A DNA stretch of 64,000 nt from Trueperaceae bacterium (GCA_036381595.1 DASVCN010000009.1:1-64000); one strand, 5' to 3'. Positions 18,617 to 27,102 are shown, numbered from the stretch's first letter. Translations and numbers: made by a program. Notes: a model not told the origin generated them from the sequence alone.

Positions 18617-18971
18617 AGGGAAGATAGTACTCCTGGGCATGGAGTTCCACGCGCACCACGGAGCGCTCGACGAGGAGGCGACACTGGGGGCGCGCTTCAC
18701 GGTAGACCTCGAACTCGCCCTCGACCTTCCTGCGGAGGACGTGCTCGATGCGACGATCGACTACGCGCGGGTCTACGGGGCGGTGCAGCAGGTGGTCACC
18801 GGTTCCCGGCACTATCTGATCGAGTCGCTCGCCGCGATCATCGCCGAGAAGCTGCTGGCCGCGGAACCGCTGCTCGACGCGCTGCTGGTGCGGGTCCACA
18901 AACCCCATGCGCCTCTCCCCGGGGTGGTCCGCGACGTGTACGTGGAAGTGCGGCGCGAGCGCCAGAGTTGA
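18609..18971 (+). CDS. folB: Dihydroneopterin aldolase
   Basis: Cleaves dihydroneopterin to hydroxymethyl-dihydropterin. 120 residues. Typical features are LLGMEFHAHHGALDEEATLGARFTVDLEL, partly shown here, the Tyr-containing TIDYARVYGAV, SRHYLIESLAAIIAEKL with the catalytic-site Glu, and VRVHKPHAPLPG with the lysine. The GTG at 18609 overlaps the folP stop by 8 nt, and its own stop overlaps folK, so the three genes are translationally linked. Confidence 0.92.
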   Translation: MSEGKIVLLGMEFHAHHGALDEEATLGARFTVDLELALDLPAEDVLDATIDYARVYGAVQQVVTGSRHYLIESLAAIIAEKLLAAEPLLDALLVRVHKPHAPLPGVVRDVYVEVRRERQS

Positions 18972-19501
18972 CCCCTCCATTGGCGCTCGTGGCGCTCGGC
19001 AGCAACCTCGGCGATCCCGCGGCGAGATTGCGGGCTGCCCGTTCCGACCTGGCCGAACTGGGTCGCATCGCGAGAAGCTCGAGCATCTACCGCACCGCAC
19101 CGGTCGGTGGTCCTCCTGGTCAACCCGACTACCTGAACGCGGTGGTGGCCCTCGAGCCGAGACTCGGCCTCGCGGAGCCGCGGTCGCTGCTCGGCGCGCT
19201 ACATGAGATCGAGCGTCGTCACGGCCGGCTGCGCCGGTTGCGATGGGAGGCACGAGTACTCGACCTGGACCTCCTGGCGTTGGATGAACTCGTCAGAGAG
19301 GAGCCGGAAATCACGCTCCCGCACCCGCGCATGATGGAACGCTCCTTCGTGCTCGTTCCCCTCTGCGAAGCAGTGCCCGAATGGCGCCACCCGCTCACCC
19401 GGGAGAGCGCCTGCGAGGCCCTCGCGCGACTCCCGATGGAGGGGATCGAACGCACCGTCCTCGGCTGGGGCGACAGCCGGGCGCGTCGCGCCGAGACGTA
19501 A
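18968..19501 (+). CDS. folK: 2-amino-4-hydroxy-6-hydroxymethyldihydropteridine diphosphokinase
   Basis: Pyrophosphokinase that activates hydroxymethyl-dihydropterin for FolP. 177 residues with ALGSNLGDPAARLRAA, YRTAPVGGPPGQPDYLNAV, the RRHGRLRRLRWEARVLDLDL block (metal-binding DLDLL) and LPHPRMMERSFVLVPL. The TTG start overlaps the folB stop (TTGA). Together folP-folB-folK cover the steps from dihydroneopterin to dihydropteroate. The 3' end runs into a short tandem repeat that contains the stop codon. Confidence 0.94.
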   Translation: MTPPLALVALGSNLGDPAARLRAARSDLAELGRIARSSSIYRTAPVGGPPGQPDYLNAVVALEPRLGLAEPRSLLGALHEIERRHGRLRRLRWEARVLDLDLLALDELVREEPEITLPHPRMMERSFVLVPLCEAVPEWRHPLTRESACEALARLPMEGIERTVLGWGDSRARRAET

Positions 19502-19532
19502 GAAACGAGACGTAAGAAACGAGATGTAGGGA
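19492..19532 (+). repeat. 14-bp tandem repeat at the folK stop
   Basis: Two perfect copies of CGAGACGTAAGAAA (19492-19505 and 19506-19519) and a degenerate third. The folK TAA lies in the first copy. Confidence 0.85.
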
Positions 19533-19584
19533 CCGAGGCGGATAGCGTTACGGGCCCTGGCAGGGGGGCGCCAGGGTCACGCGG

Positions 19585-19590
19585 TAGACT
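19585..19590 (+). promoter_or_regulatory. Leaderless -10 box for the metallophosphoesterase
   Basis: TAGACT ends 7 nt before the ATG at 19598. Confidence 0.6.
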
Positions 19591-19597
19591 CCGCTGT

Positions 19598-20293
19598 ATG
19601 CGCGTTTTCGCCATCGCCGACCCTCATCTCTCGCGCGCCGACCCGAAACCGATGACGATATTCGGACCAGGCTGGGAGGGGCATCCCGAGGCCTTCTTCG
19701 AAGGCTGGCGGGAGGAGGTCACGAGCGACGAAGACCTAGTGCTGATTCCCGGCGACCTCTCCTGGGCGCTCAAGCTGGAGGACGCCCTGCTCGACCTCCG
19801 GGACATAGCGGACCTGCCGGGCCGCAAGGTGATCCTGAGGGGCAACCACGACTACTGGTGGCCGTCGGTTTCGAAGTTGCGCGCCGCCCTGCCAGCCACG
19901 ATGCGGGCGATACAGAACGACGCCCTCGAGATGGACGGGCTAGTGATCGCCGGTACCCGCGGTTGGGTGTGCCCCGGCAGCCACGGGTTCTCCGAACAGG
20001 ACGAGAAGATCTACCGGCGCGAACTCGAGCGGCTGAGACTCTCGCTGACAGCGGCCCGCAAGCTCGGCGGCGACGCGTTCGTGGTGATGCTCCACTTCCC
20101 CCCGGTCAATTCCAGGCTCGACCCCTCAGGGTTCACGGAGCTGCTGCTCGACGCGGCTCCCGATGCGGTCGTATTCGGCCACGTCCACGGTGAGCCTGCC
20201 GAGAAGGTTGTACCCGACCTTCCCGGCATCGCCGTGCACTTCGTCGCGGCCGACGCCCTCGGGTTCCGGCCGCGACTGGTGATGGAGTTGTGA
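19598..20293 (+). CDS. Calcineurin-like metallophosphoesterase
   Basis: A 231-residue binuclear-metal phosphoesterase. The motifs are in order: IADPHLS (D8, H10), PGDLSW, RGNHDYWW, LHFPP and FGHVHGE. Proteins of this size and pattern are often annotated as uncharacterised phosphohydrolases, and the physiological substrate cannot be told from sequence. Transcribed alone as a leaderless message and convergent with the DUF2203 gene, directly abutting it (stop at 20293, stop at 20294). Confidence 0.85.
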   Translation: MRVFAIADPHLSRADPKPMTIFGPGWEGHPEAFFEGWREEVTSDEDLVLIPGDLSWALKLEDALLDLRDIADLPGRKVILRGNHDYWWPSVSKLRAALPATMRAIQNDALEMDGLVIAGTRGWVCPGSHGFSEQDEKIYRRELERLRLSLTAARKLGGDAFVVMLHFPPVNSRLDPSGFTELLLDAAPDAVVFGHVHGEPAEKVVPDLPGIAVHFVAADALGFRPRLVMEL

Positions 20294-20692
20294 TCAGAAG
20301 CTGGCGCTGCTGTTGTCGTTCGCCTGGTGGGGCAGGAGCTTGGTGGCATCCTCGCCGAAGCGGTGGTAGTGAGTGATGGCGTCCTGGCCCTTCTCCCACG
20401 AGAGGCAGACGACCTCGGCGCCCAGCTGACTGGGGAAGTCGACGACGCCGGACTCGACATCCTTGATGTGAACCCCCATCCGATCCAGTTCGGCCTTCAC
20501 CGAGTGCAGCCCATTGATGAGGAAGGCGATCTCCTGGGCGCAGTTCCTGGCGTCGACCGAGATCGGATCGAGCTTGCCGAGTCGTTCCTTGAGGATGGCG
20601 ATATCGCGTGCGGCGTCCTGCATCTCGCCGAGCAGCCGGTCTACGGTCGGGATCATGTCGGTGGCTTCCGCGAGCGTAAAGAGTCGGTACAT
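20294..20692 (-). CDS. DUF2203 family protein
   Basis: A 132-residue, largely alpha-helical protein starting MYRLFTLAEATDMIPTVDRL. The long helix (about residues 17-75) precedes VHIKDVESGVVDFPSQLGAEVVCLSWEKG, cut here, and the HYHRFGEDATKLLP block that marks the DUF2203 family. Function is unknown. A purine-rich stretch before the ATG serves as ribosome site. Divergent from the ROK gene across 311 bp. Confidence 0.85.
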   Translation of the reverse strand: MYRLFTLAEATDMIPTVDRLLGEMQDAARDIAILKERLGKLDPISVDARNCAQEIAFLINGLHSVKAELDRMGVHIKDVESGVVDFPSQLGAEVVCLSWEKGQDAITHYHRFGEDATKLLPHQANDNSSASF

Positions 20693-21003
20693 CAGCTCAT
20701 CCGTCCTTTCGTCACCGAGCGTACCTCCGAAGCGCTCGACGACCTGTCTCTATTTATACAAAAGTTGAGCGACGCCGACTAAGATTTTGATGAAGCACGC
20801 TTCACTTTCCGCCACTTCACGCGTCTGGATCGCGAAACGGACAGTACGTGTGGTTTGATTAGGGCTCCGGGCCGACCACCGGTCTGCTCGTTCCGAACGG
20901 TCCCCGGGGCAGAGGACCGGCCGATCCGATCGCCGGCGCTGGAAGTCTCTCCGGCGCCCGTCGTCGTTCGCAGGCGCCCGCTGCCGCGGAGGAAGGAAGA
21001 TCG
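20693..21003. other. 311-bp divergent intergenic region
   Basis: No gene is seen. A locally AT-rich patch around 20750-20800 (TATACA and TTTTGATG stretches) is the likely promoter area for both the DUF2203 gene (minus) and the ROK gene (plus). The rest is GC-rich leader ending in GGAGGAAGGAAG before the ROK start. Confidence 0.4.
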
Positions 21004-21900
21004 ATGAAGACGCTTGGCCTCGACCTGGGTGGCACGAAGATAGCTGCCGCGGTCGTCCTCGATGGCAAGGTGCTCGAAGGTGAGCGTTGCGACACGCCCC
21101 GGAGCGGGTTCGATGCCGTGCTCGACGCCTTGGCCGGCCTGGCCCAGGGGCTGCTCGAGCGGCACCCGGAAGTGACCGCGGTGGGGATAGGCTCCCCGGG
21201 ACCGCTCGACTACGAGCAGGGGCTCGTGCTGTTCGCGCCGAACATACCCGGCATGGAGGGAGCCCCGCTCGTTCCCGGGCTCGTCGAGCGTCTCGCCATG
21301 CCGGTCGTACTCGAGAACGACGCCAACGCCGCCGGTTACGCCGAGCACCTCTACGGGGCGGCTAGGGACCTCGAGACGAGCATCTACATGACGATCTCGA
21401 CAGGCATAGGCGGGGGTCTTTTCATAGGCGACAGGGTGATCCGCGGCGCTCACGGCCTGGCGGGGGAGATAGGCCATACCGTCATGCTTCCCGGTGGGCC
21501 CATCGACGGAGACGGACACCACGGGACGCTCGAGGCCCTGGCGGCGGGTCGCGCCATCGCCCGCGAAGGCTCGTACGCCTACGGTGTCGCCATCACCACG
21601 GAAGAGGTGTTCGAACGCGCCCGCGCCGGGGAGCGAAAGGCGCTCGCCATCGTCGACAACGCCGCCCGCTTCACGGGGATGGGCATCGCCAACCTGGTGA
21701 AGGTTTTCGACCCGGAAGGCTTCGTGATCGGCGGGGGCATGAGCCAGGTGGGCGATTTCTATCTCGACCGCATCCGCGCAGCCGCCGAGGCCTACCTCGT
21801 CGGCTACCCGGTGCCCGAACTGCGCAAGGCGAGCCTGGGGACGGCAGCGGGGGTCATCGGCGCGGCAGCCGTAGCTGGCAAGGAGTCGGGAACCGGCTAG
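21004..21900 (+). CDS. ROK-family sugar kinase (glucokinase-like)
   Basis: The ROK fold is clear: the N-terminal ATP-phosphate loop LGLDLGGTKIAAAVV, GIGSPGPLDY, the catalytic VVLENDANAAGYAEHL with D106, and STGIGGGLFIG, over 298 residues. The zinc motif typical of ROK proteins (CxCGxxGC) is replaced by GPIDGDGHHGTLEAL (166-179), which has no cysteine. Glucose is the usual substrate of stand-alone ROK kinases, but this is inference. No DNA-binding domain, so not a regulator. ATG start with GGAGGAAGGAAG. Confidence 0.88.
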   Translation: MKTLGLDLGGTKIAAAVVLDGKVLEGERCDTPRSGFDAVLDALAGLAQGLLERHPEVTAVGIGSPGPLDYEQGLVLFAPNIPGMEGAPLVPGLVERLAMPVVLENDANAAGYAEHLYGAARDLETSIYMTISTGIGGGLFIGDRVIRGAHGLAGEIGHTVMLPGGPIDGDGHHGTLEALAAGRAIAREGSYAYGVAITTEEVFERARAGERKALAIVDNAARFTGMGIANLVKVFDPEGFVIGGGMSQVGDFYLDRIRAAAEAYLVGYPVPELRKASLGTAAGVIGAAAVAGKESGTG

Positions 21901-21912
21901 CGGCAGCGGCGG

Positions 21913-22182
21913 CTAGAGGACGGCGATACGCCGCACCACGACCAGCGAGCCGTCGAGAACCCCCTCGACGTAGACGCGTGCGCCCGGTTCGAGCCGGGCA
22001 GGGGGATGCTCCCGTGCGAGCGACAGCCTCACCTCGCGGCCGTCCTCCAGCAGTGCGGTGGCGTATGGGAGAGAGATCGAGCCGATGCGACCGGCGAAAG
22101 CCGTCTGCACCGCTGCAGTGGGAGCCGGGCAGCAGGCGATGAGGACCAGGGTGAGGCCGAGGAGCGGCCAAAGCTTGCGCAC
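21913..22182 (-). CDS. Small predicted lipoprotein
   Basis: An 89-residue product from the GTG at 22182, which shares one base with the upstream stop (TAGTG). VRKLWPLLGLTLVLIAC is a signal peptide with a lipobox-like LIAC. The mature part is about 70 residues with beta-strand character (RIGSISLPYATALLEDGREV, ARVYVEGVLDGSLVVVRRIAV), compatible with a small OB-type or beta-barrel fold. I do not recognise the family. Coupled to the hexapeptide-transferase gene. Confidence 0.6.
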   Translation of the reverse strand: MRKLWPLLGLTLVLIACCPAPTAAVQTAFAGRIGSISLPYATALLEDGREVRLSLAREHPPARLEPGARVYVEGVLDGSLVVVRRIAVL

Positions 22183-23072
22183 TAGTGCGGCTCCCCGTCG
22201 GTGTCGTCGACCGCGGCGACCGCTTCCCGCTCCCTGAAGTCGGGGTTGGCGACGACCTCGGGGGGGCGGGGGTAGGTAGCGGAGTCGACGGTGAGCCTGG
22301 CGAAGTCCGGGTCGCCGGCACGCTCCTTCCATACCCGCGGCTTGGCCGGGATCCCTAGCCCGATGACGTGCGGTGCGAGGTCTCTCGTGGCCAGCGCCAT
22401 CGCCCCCAGCATACTGTCGTCCGAAAGCACCGTCCCGGCCAGGACGGTCGCGTGGTAGGCGACCCGGACCCCCCTGCCTATGACGGTGCGCCTGAGCCTG
22501 ACGTCGCTCGACTCAAGAGTGTCGTGAGTGTGGGAGTAGATGTTGGCGTAGTCCGAGATCGAACAGCCGTCGTGGAGCTCGACGCCGCCTATGTCGTCGA
22601 TGAACACGTGCCGGTGGACCACGACGTCGTCGCCGGCCTCGATGTTGTACCCCACCGACACCTCGACGTTCTGGAAGATCTTCAGGTTGCGGCCGGCTCG
22701 GGCGAAGATCCGTTCGGCCAGCAGCCGCCTCAACGGGATGCCGGTGGCCAGGGATTGCCCGAGCGGCGTGCCGTCGATGCACTTCCACAACCAGAGGAGC
22801 GGCTTGACGGCGGCGAACTTCTTGGCGTCCGTGACGACGTAGCGCTCGGCCTCGAAGGTGACGTTCCGGGGGTCGAGCGCCAGGGCCGCCATCGGCGCCA
22901 CCTCCGACAGCTCGTCGAACGACCGTGCGTGCATCACCTGCGAGATGATCTCCCGCACGACCTCGTTACGGTCGAGGGTCGGGTCGTCTATCCGCTCGCC
23001 GAGCTCTCCCAGGAACCGGCGTATCTGGCGGTCGGCCGACTCCGGGAGCTCCTTGGGTATCAACCAGGGCAT
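22182..23072 (-). CDS. Hexapeptide-repeat acyltransferase-like protein
   Basis: A 296-residue protein. The N-terminal ~115 residues are helical (IPKELPESADRQIRRFLGEL...) and the centre is a left-handed beta-helix: VEVSVGYNIEAGDDVVVHRH, IGGVELHDGCSISDYANIYS, RRTVIGRGVRVAYHATVLAG, DDSMLGAMALATRDL. GIPAKPRV is the closing element of many sugar O-acetyltransferases. The acceptor is unknown. An acidic tail ends the protein. ATG start with GAGGA upstream. Confidence 0.8.
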   Translation of the reverse strand: MPWLIPKELPESADRQIRRFLGELGERIDDPTLDRNEVVREIISQVMHARSFDELSEVAPMAALALDPRNVTFEAERYVVTDAKKFAAVKPLLWLWKCIDGTPLGQSLATGIPLRRLLAERIFARAGRNLKIFQNVEVSVGYNIEAGDDVVVHRHVFIDDIGGVELHDGCSISDYANIYSHTHDTLESSDVRLRRTVIGRGVRVAYHATVLAGTVLSDDSMLGAMALATRDLAPHVIGLGIPAKPRVWKERAGDPDFARLTVDSATYPRPPEVVANPDFREREAVAAVDDTDGEPH

Positions 23073-23128
23073 CTGGTCCTCATGGAGTTACCTTAGCCCT
23101 GCCCGGAGCCGGCCCCGGGTAACGCCTG

Positions 23129-23776
23129 CTACCCGTATGGGCCGCCGCCGACGGGCCCCCGCTGCACTATCCGACTGATCCCCATCACCGGATCGCCCAA
23201 GAGCTCGAGTGGCCTGCCCAGCAGAGCCGACGCGTCGCGCGAGAGCACGGCCGGTAGCGGTGCCAGCTCGGCGGCGTGAAGGAGCAGAGGGCGGGGCGGC
23301 GGCATCAGTTCCCCGGACGCCGACAGCCTCGCCCACACCGAGTCGAAAGACCAGGAGGCGCTCCAGTTGCGCTTGAGGCCAAGCAGCGCTCCCCTGGCCC
23401 CGGATACGGTGATCCCGTCTTCCCCCGGCCGCCGTATCCGCAACTCGTCCGGCAAGCCCTCGATGGCCGCGTAGAAGGCGTCTATGAACTCGTCGAGCAG
23501 GTAGTGGCCGTAGACGGTGGCCTCTGCCGCGGGTGCCAGATCTTCGATGTCCTCGTCATCAGGGAAGCCGAGGTTCACGCCGCTGAAGCGCTCCTGCAGC
23601 CGCTCACCCAGGTTGTTCAGACGGTAGAACTCCGCTTCGACTTCGGGCGGAACCACGATGATCGTGGCCACCGGCAGGCCGCACTGGGCCAGCGTGGCCA
23701 GGTCCTCCACCTCCCTGTCGAGCTCGCCGGACCTCCCGGCGAACTGGCTCAGGGCCACCGTCGCGGGGCTGCTCAC
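23129..23776 (-). CDS. Hypothetical protein, weakly PEP-synthase-like N-terminus
   Basis: A 215-residue protein. The segment DREVEDLATLAQCGLPVATIIVV resembles the 'LAELxxxGLPVPPGFVV' entry of the ATP-grasp domain of PEP synthase/pyruvate phosphate dikinase, and the following residues fit loosely, but the catalytic parts of those enzymes are absent. It could be a stand-alone relic of that fold or a coincidental match. GTG start at 23776 directly behind a TAGACT box, so leaderless. Divergent from the PASTA gene. Confidence 0.55.
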   Translation of the reverse strand: MSSPATVALSQFAGRSGELDREVEDLATLAQCGLPVATIIVVPPEVEAEFYRLNNLGERLQERFSGVNLGFPDDEDIEDLAPAAEATVYGHYLLDEFIDAFYAAIEGLPDELRIRRPGEDGITVSGARGALLGLKRNWSASWSFDSVWARLSASGELMPPPRPLLLHAAELAPLPAVLSRDASALLGRPLELLGDPVMGISRIVQRGPVGGGPYG

Positions 23777-23783
23777 AGGCCGG

Positions 23784-23789
23784 AGTCTA
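23784..23789 (-). promoter_or_regulatory. Leaderless -10 box for the gene at 23129-23776
   Basis: TAGACT on the minus strand ends 7 nt before the GTG at 23776. Confidence 0.6.
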
Positions 23790-23851
23790 GCAGCCCGACT
23801 CGCGCGGGGACCGTCGTCGAAAGCATCTCATCGGCCTCCTGGGACCGGTGC

Positions 23852-23857
23852 TAGACT
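23852..23857 (+). promoter_or_regulatory. Leaderless -10 box for the PASTA protein gene
   Basis: TAGACT ends 6 nt before the GTG at 23864; it is the mirror partner of the identical hexamer at 23784-23789. Confidence 0.6.
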
Positions 23858-23863
23858 TCCCGG

Positions 23864-25189
23864 GTGACAGGCCTGCAACAGTTCAAAACCCTCCGTGTGA
23901 GGTGGCGCCTGGGGTTGCTGGCGGCAGTCGTGCTCGTGATCCTGGGACTCGCCTCGAGCGCCGCGGTGCGCTACCTGAGGGTCGACGAGGTGCGTCTTCC
24001 CGACCTGCGAGGGATGCCGTACGCCGAAGCCGTCGAACTGCTTCGGGAGAACGAGCTCGATCCGGTGACCTACCCCGATAACGTAGCCGACCTGCCCGTG
24101 GAGGTGGTCACCAGCCAGACGCCCCCGGCGGGCTCCGTGGTGCGCAAGGGACGCAACGTGTCCATCGGCGTCAACCGGCCGCCCGAGGCCGCCCGTGCAC
24201 CGGTACTGGTCGGCCTTACGCTCGACCAGGCGACGCGCACGGTCCGGGACGTCAACCTCTCCCTCGACAGCGTGACCTACGCCCACAGCAGTCAGCCACC
24301 GGGTCTGGTGATGAGTCAGCTGCCGGAACCGGGCGACACGGTGGGCCGGGGCGAAGGCCTCGCCATCGTCGTCTCGCGGGGCCCTCAGATCTCGACCGTG
24401 ACCATGCCCGACCTGAGCGGGATGTCTGTCGAACAGGCACGCGAGCTGCTCTTCGACATGGGCCTTCGCAGCGTACAGGCGGTGCCCGCCGGAGTGAGTT
24501 TCGACGCTCCCGGCTCGGTCACGAGCCAGGAACCGACGGCGGGAAGCGAGGTCGCCGTGAGCACGCCCGTCCTTCTCGGGGTGAGGCTCTCGGCCCGGCG
24601 GGTAGTACCGGTACCGGGCGTCGTAGGCCGGGAGGCACAGCTGGCCGAACGGATGCTGCGCGCCGCCGGGCTGCAGGTGGGCCACGTGCGCTACGTGGAC
24701 GACCCGGCACTGCCGAGCGGAACGGTCGTCGAGGTGAAGCCCGATGGCTACACCCTCAGGGGTTCTCCGGTGACCCTGACCCTCAACGCCGCGCAAGGCA
24801 GTTTCGACGACCTGGCCGGCCAGGATGACGATCTCGACGCGCTCTTCGGGGACGAAGTCGCAGAGGAACCGAACGACGGCCGCAACGGCGAAGCGCGGTT
24901 CACGCGCGCGGGTGGCGACGAGGGAGACGAGGCGGCCGAACTGGCGGGGCTGGAGCCGACCGGGAGGCGGATCTCGGTGACTTTCGATCCGGCCACCCTG
25001 GGCGTTCGCTCCCTCCTGGAACGGGATTACGACCTCCGCCTGGTAGTCCAGGACGACAACGGGGAACGCACCGTGATCGACCGAAGGGTCCGCGCCGGGG
25101 AACCGGTATCCGCTGTCGTTCTCGTCGAGGGCGACGCCCTGCTGCAGACCTATATAAACGGCGTCTTCTTCCAGGCCTGGCGCCCCTGA
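23864..25189 (+). CDS. Membrane-anchored PASTA-repeat protein without kinase domain
   Basis: A 441-residue protein with a short cytoplasmic N-terminus, one transmembrane helix (about 15-36, GLLAAVVLVILGLASSAAV) and four PASTA domains (about 40-105, 107-175, 177-245, 246-310). PASTA domains usually bind muropeptides or peptidoglycan in PknB-type kinases and class B PBPs; here there is no kinase or transpeptidase. After an acidic linker (about 315-365) the last ~75 residues form a separate beta-rich domain (VTFDPATLGVRSLLERDYD to FFQAWRP). A role in sensing or binding cell wall is inferred. It lies upstream of the E2-like gene on the same strand. Confidence 0.82.
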   Translation: MTGLQQFKTLRVRWRLGLLAAVVLVILGLASSAAVRYLRVDEVRLPDLRGMPYAEAVELLRENELDPVTYPDNVADLPVEVVTSQTPPAGSVVRKGRNVSIGVNRPPEAARAPVLVGLTLDQATRTVRDVNLSLDSVTYAHSSQPPGLVMSQLPEPGDTVGRGEGLAIVVSRGPQISTVTMPDLSGMSVEQARELLFDMGLRSVQAVPAGVSFDAPGSVTSQEPTAGSEVAVSTPVLLGVRLSARRVVPVPGVVGREAQLAERMLRAAGLQVGHVRYVDDPALPSGTVVEVKPDGYTLRGSPVTLTLNAAQGSFDDLAGQDDDLDALFGDEVAEEPNDGRNGEARFTRAGGDEGDEAAELAGLEPTGRRISVTFDPATLGVRSLLERDYDLRLVVQDDNGERTVIDRRVRAGEPVSAVVLVEGDALLQTYINGVFFQAWRP

Positions 25190-25317
25190 TGGCGACGGCG
25201 GGAACGCCGACCTAGTGGGAATCTTCGCTGCGAGCCCTGGGGACCCCCGCGAGACTGTAAGGACTGGTGGCGTGGCGGCTGACGGGCAGCGAGCGCGCTT
25301 ACACGAGGAGGAAATCG

Positions 25318-27102
25318 GTGGCTGAGGTCGACATCTCACCGCTCGCGAAGCGGTTGGCCGAAGAGAACAACGTGAACTGGCGCGCCCTTAGCGGCAGTGG
25401 TGAGGATGGCAGGATCGTCGAGCGAGACGTGCTCGACTACCTCGCCCGGGTGATGGCGGGTGAGGAAGCGCCCGACCCCACACCGGAACCGCTTCCCGAT
25501 GGCATGCAGGCGTGGCCGGACGGCGCGCCGCCAACGGGCGGCACGGCTGCAGAGGCGTCCCGCGACGAACGTTCGAGCGCGCCGAGCGGGGGTGACGACG
25601 ACCTCCTCGAGGTCGAGAGCGCCGATGCGGGCTCGCCCGGCGGCAGCTCCGACGACTGGTCGCAGGGTGAGTGGGGCGCTGACGATTGGGGAGCAGCGCC
25701 CGCGAACGAGAGCGGCGAAGACGACGACGTCTTCAGCGGCTTGAACGACCTGGGCGGGGACGCGGGGCGCGAGGACGACGAGGGCGGCTTCGACTTCGGC
25801 GGCGCCGACGATCATCGTTCCTTCGAGTTCGGCAGGGAGAACGAGGGGCAGGCGTACGGCCTCGCTGGGGACTCCGGGGAGGGCGGTGATTTCGACTTCG
25901 GGACCGAGTCGTCCGACGATGACCGGTCGGTTTTCGACACCTCGTCGATGGAACCGCCCATAGACGAAGGTATCTTCGTGTTCGACGACGAGGAGCCCGT
26001 GCAGTCCGGCGCTGCGCCGGAAAGCGCGCCGAACCCCGCGGCGGCTGAGCCCGAGCCGGCAGCTGGCGCGCGCGGGAGCGAGCCGGCCCAGGAGACACGG
26101 TCGGCCGAGGTAGCCGACGATTTCGACTTCGTCGCCGAGGGGACCGAGGATGAAGCCGGCGAAGAAGGCGAGGCCGGTTACGACGAAAGGACGGTCGGCG
26201 CTGCGGCCGGGAGCGACACGGAACACACCCCCTGGGAAGGGATGGGCGCGACCGCAGCGGAGGTAGAGGACGACGTGGCGACGGCCGAGCGCGCCGGGGA
26301 GAGCCACTGGACGCCGGCCGAACCAGGGGCGATGGAGCTGGCTTCCAGTGACGCTCCCTGGACCGCGGTGGCTCAGGAGGAGTTCGAGACTGCTCCCCGG
26401 ATGCCTGCCGAGGCGAGCGAGTACGACTTCCTCGACACGGCCGACGGCGCCCTGCCCGAAGGCGTTCGGATAGAGGAGGACGAGTACCGCGTGGTTCGCT
26501 CCGGAGCGGCCGCGGGCCCGGCCGTGACGACAGCGGTCGAAGCCACCGGAGCGGCGCCGACCGACCCGGATCGCTCCCGGTCGGCACGCGGTCTGACGGG
26601 CGGCGGTATCGTGCTGCGCCGCGAAGTGGACGTGACCGCCCTGATCGAAGCAAGCCAGGCGCTGGCAAGCGAACTGGACGGCGAGCCCTCTCTGGCCGCC
26701 TTCCTGCTGCGCGCCGCAGCCAGGGCGGGGAACCCCTGGCCGCTGGCGGCTATGGGCCAAGAGGTGGGCGTGGCCAGGCTGAGCGACGACGGGATAGCCA
26801 TCACGGTCGTGCCTCAGGCGGGCACGATGCCTTTCCGAGACCTGATCGTAGCCAGCAGCGGCGGCCCAGACGGCAGCGGCGAGCCGGCCCTGGCGGTGGC
26901 GGACGTCTCGCAACTCGGTATCGACGAAGCCGTCCTCGATGTGGGCTCACCGGTCCTCACGATCGGTCGTGTGCTCGACTCGGTCGGTGGCCGGCTGCAC
27001 GCGACCCTGACCCTCAGCGGTGTCGACGCGCCCGAGTCGGGATCGAAGTTCCTGGGCCGGGTCGCGGAGTTGCTCGCGGCCCCGGTGAGGATCGTTCTCT
27101 AG
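25318..27102 (+). CDS. E3-binding-domain protein with degenerate E2 acyltransferase core
   Basis: A 594-residue protein of unusual build. Residues about 4-40 (ISPLAKRLAEENNVNWRALS, GEDGRIVERDVLDYL) are a peripheral-subunit-binding domain, as in E2 of 2-oxoacid dehydrogenases. About 400 residues of acidic Asp/Glu/Gly-rich linker follow. The C-terminus (about 445-594) aligns with an E2 catalytic core: REVDVTALIEASQAL, DGIAITVVP, VADVSQLGIDEAVL and FLGRVAELLAAP. The active-site HxxxDG is gone (LTLSGVDAPESGSKFL; His, Asp and Gly replaced), and there is no lipoyl domain. It cannot be a functional E2; a scaffold or E3-binding role is inferred. The GTG start has GAGGAGG upstream. Confidence 0.8.
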   Translation: MAEVDISPLAKRLAEENNVNWRALSGSGEDGRIVERDVLDYLARVMAGEEAPDPTPEPLPDGMQAWPDGAPPTGGTAAEASRDERSSAPSGGDDDLLEVESADAGSPGGSSDDWSQGEWGADDWGAAPANESGEDDDVFSGLNDLGGDAGREDDEGGFDFGGADDHRSFEFGRENEGQAYGLAGDSGEGGDFDFGTESSDDDRSVFDTSSMEPPIDEGIFVFDDEEPVQSGAAPESAPNPAAAEPEPAAGARGSEPAQETRSAEVADDFDFVAEGTEDEAGEEGEAGYDERTVGAAAGSDTEHTPWEGMGATAAEVEDDVATAERAGESHWTPAEPGAMELASSDAPWTAVAQEEFETAPRMPAEASEYDFLDTADGALPEGVRIEEDEYRVVRSGAAAGPAVTTAVEATGAAPTDPDRSRSARGLTGGGIVLRREVDVTALIEASQALASELDGEPSLAAFLLRAAARAGNPWPLAAMGQEVGVARLSDDGIAITVVPQAGTMPFRDLIVASSGGPDGSGEPALAVADVSQLGIDEAVLDVGSPVLTIGRVLDSVGGRLHATLTLSGVDAPESGSKFLGRVAELLAAPVRIVL

